Source: Chrysomallon squamiferum (Eukaryota; Mollusca; Gastropoda; Neomphalida; Peltospiridae). From it: a stretch of 64,000 bases of DNA. The stretch is from NCBI GenBank assembly GCA_012295275.1, contig CM022667.1, positions 19,930,410-19,994,409 of the forward strand, given 5' to 3'. The first letter of the stretch is position 1. Each line of letters starts with the position of its first letter. Below the pieces are notes generated by a model. It was given only the letters and a program-made list of their open reading frames with translations. It had not been told where the DNA came from and made no database searches. Made by a program: the position numbers and the translations under genes. Below are positions 29,855-64,000 of the stretch, in pieces.

Positions 29855-30191
29855 GTGAGAGAAAAACATATCACAACCACAGCTGGTTCTTAATGTACCA
29901 GCTAAAAGTTTTAAAACATTTGATCATTTCAACTCATCATGATGAAATTAACTGTCATTATTTAATTTCATTTTAAAACATTTTCAAAACCTGAAACTTA
30001 CAAGATCCTGTATTCCAGAGTGAAATAGTTGAAAATCTGTTTTTTTAACTTTCACAAACCATTTAATCCTATGCACTGTTTCTTAAATATTTTTCCACTC
30101 CTAATTTAAAAGCTTTTCAAGCTTCACTACAAATGTCATCTGAATAGTATGTATTGCCACTAACACACTGATTATTTTCAAACTTGTCAAT

Positions 30192-30197
30192 TTTATT
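30192..30197 (-). terminator. Candidate poly(A) signal of the Spire gene
   Basis: TTTATT on the plus strand is AATAAA on the minus strand, about 630 nt past the Spire stop codon. Weak evidence in AT-rich sequence. Confidence 0.25.
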
Positions 30198-30822
30198 TTT
30201 TAACTTCTGCTATCAGTAAAGTATACTGAGGGGATCTGATAATTGAACACTGAAGGGAGACATAGTTTTACAATCACAATGATCTGAGACATTTCTTGCT
30301 AATGTTTTTTTCTATCTTCAAATTATCAGTTATAACAAGATGGTTTTAAAAATCATGAGATTCAAGACAGCACATTAAATAAAGTTATAGATCTGATAAA
30401 GCCTAATAAGATATTCAAAGTAAAGACAAAAAAAAAATAAAATAAAGAGAAAAACAAAAGTTAAAAACAGTTTCACAATCCAAGCTGCTGTCTATGGTTA
30501 GTAACTTTACTTAGGTGTGGTCCATATATAACAATAACTCTTCATTTTTTTTTCACACCTGTAACTTCCTCACCTGGATTTCTCAAGTAAATAATCGTCA
30601 AAAATATTTACTTTTTAATAATTATAAACATTTTTTTTACACGTCTGTTGTTTTGTCCAAAAAATAAAAAATAAATAAACAGTCCTCAAAACGGTACATG
30701 AAATATAATTCACAATTCTGAACTTCCATGAATCTGTTTGTGTGTGGGTGTAGTTCACCTTTAATGTGGAAGTCTGTATCACAATCCGCTATCAATCACA
30801 AAAAAAACCCCATTCACTTTGT

Positions 30823-62883
<32,061 letters not shown>

Positions 62884-64000
62884 CTGAAACAATGAAGAAA
62901 CAAGTTCAGCTTTTATTCCTAGAAAACTGAGACAAAAACATGCAAATGCCTCCTCCAAAGTAAATAAATAAATAAATTAATTAAAAAATAATAAAAGTTT
63001 TTTAAAAAAAAGAGAAAAGAAACATTTGATCACCAGTTGCCCAGTGTTATATGTAATGTTCAGGAAGGTCTAACTCAAAGAACACTGTGTTTGAGATAAA
63101 TTAACACTGTTTTTAATACTAAACATTAAAGTAATACTCACAACTGAGTACAGTTGTATACTGGACTGACATGGGTTAGAACATTCAGACCATTGAGAGA
63201 TTTCTATCACTATATGATTTCATTTTTAAATTTATTTTGTGTTACACCATTCTGGTTCTCAACCCTTCACAAAAATATTTGATTGTAAGATTAAAAACAT
63301 TGATTTTACTTAATTTTCCTAGCAAATTATAAATACATATTTAAACATTAAATATTGAAATATTTTGTTTATATTTTTTTTACACCATTTAGTGAAATTT
63401 GGCTAATACAATGTTCTTATTTAGTTCCACAAAGTTACACTTGTAACTATTATAATAATTAACTTTGATTAAAATGAATTTTGTTTGTGTTGTTTTGCAT
63501 CAGTGTATAATTTTGTTGTGTTTTATATATAAATATATATAATAAATTATTATTATTATTACATTGCAAAAAGTACATCATTTGTAGCATCAGAATATTA
63601 CAGTGTGTATATATATATATATATATATTTTTATTAAAAAAAGTATTATTTTTGTAATAATTTTTCTTTTTGTTTTTTATAATTATTTTTTTTATTACTG
63701 ATTTTATTAATTAATTAATTAATATATTTATTAATGTATTTATCTATTATAATTATTAACAAAATGTTTTTATATTTTGTTTGTTTAATAATAGTTAATT
63801 ATTTTTAAATGATTTTTTTTTTTGTATTTTATAGTTTATATATATATATATATTTATATTTTTTTTTTATTTTTTTATTTTTTAATTATTGTTGGTTTTT
63901 TTCTTCATTTTTATTTTTTTATTATTTTATAGGTGTTTCAGGGTGTTTTTTTTTTTTTTTTTAAATGTCACACAATGTCACAGTGTGTATCTACATACTA
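62884..64000 (-). other. Right-edge Spire intron
   Basis: Extremely AT-rich with T-runs and (TA)n tracts (63608-63630, 63835-63853). No exon seen before the end of the window. Confidence 0.6.

Larger units (their letters stand above)
23860..30190. other. Intergenic region between convergent genes
   Basis: About 6 kb of AT-rich DNA with (TA)n near 23920-23941, TTA/AAT trinucleotide tracts (25258-25289, 26672-26726, 29417-29483), A/T homopolymers and no recognisable gene. The part 24400-25150 is somewhat less AT-rich and could hold 3'UTR or a decayed element, but I see no reading frame or terminal repeats. One exon-like orphan lies at 29784-29854. Confidence 0.5.

Overview
The window is AT-rich animal nuclear DNA. 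Two spliced genes point their 3' ends at each other. Their exons are short, mostly bounded by GT..AG, and lie in introns full of micro- and minisatellites. Gene content (a ciliary TBC1D32/Broad-minded orthologue and a Spire actin nucleator) and very compact exons in repeat-rich introns suggest an invertebrate. A spiralian such as a mollusc is my guess from texture only, and nothing in the sequence proves the phylum. No bacterial, viral, rRNA, tRNA or CRISPR feature was seen.

Plus strand, 983-23689: a complete TBC1D32 (Broad-minded/BROMI) orthologue. I assembled 33 coding exons with consistent phases, giving 3,900 nt and about 1,299 residues including the C-terminal TBC-fold domain. The family uses this protein with the CCRK/CDK20 kinase in ciliary assembly and Hedgehog signalling. 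An optional 30-nt microexon and a few exon-like orphan pieces lie in the intron between exons 25 and 26.

23690-30822: intergenic and 3'UTR sequence between the converging genes. It is mostly featureless AT-rich DNA with one orphan exon-like segment (29784-29854).

Minus strand, 62883 down to 30823: the 3' twelve coding exons of a Spire actin-nucleation factor, covering the linker after the KIND domain, three visible WH2 motifs, an acidic/serine linker, the Spir-box and the modified FYVE zinc finger. The KIND domain lies beyond the right edge. One large exon (36317-36818) reads correctly only if a single base is missing from a GGGG run at 36688-36691. This is an assembly error or a real frameshift.

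The most unusual property is a recurring pattern: minisatellite arrays sit at exon edges and their repeat units contain the neighbouring splice site. Exons 3, 14 and 29 of TBC1D32 are each preceded by 6-9 tandem copies of their own acceptor plus the first 17-35 nt of the exon. Spire exons at 38993 (donor) and 31087 (acceptor) border arrays of about 31 donor-bearing and about 24 acceptor-like units, and a 2.7-kb array of 44-bp units starts about 12 nt after the donor of TBC1D32 exon 23. Several other arrays (39.5-40.7, 41.9-42.9, 43.9-44.4, 53.2-54.0 and 59.9-61.1 kb) lie within Spire introns. Two TIR elements (8083-8451, 18851-19107), two pairs of dispersed repeats and a CpG-enriched patch (51490-51730) just upstream of a Spire exon complete the picture.
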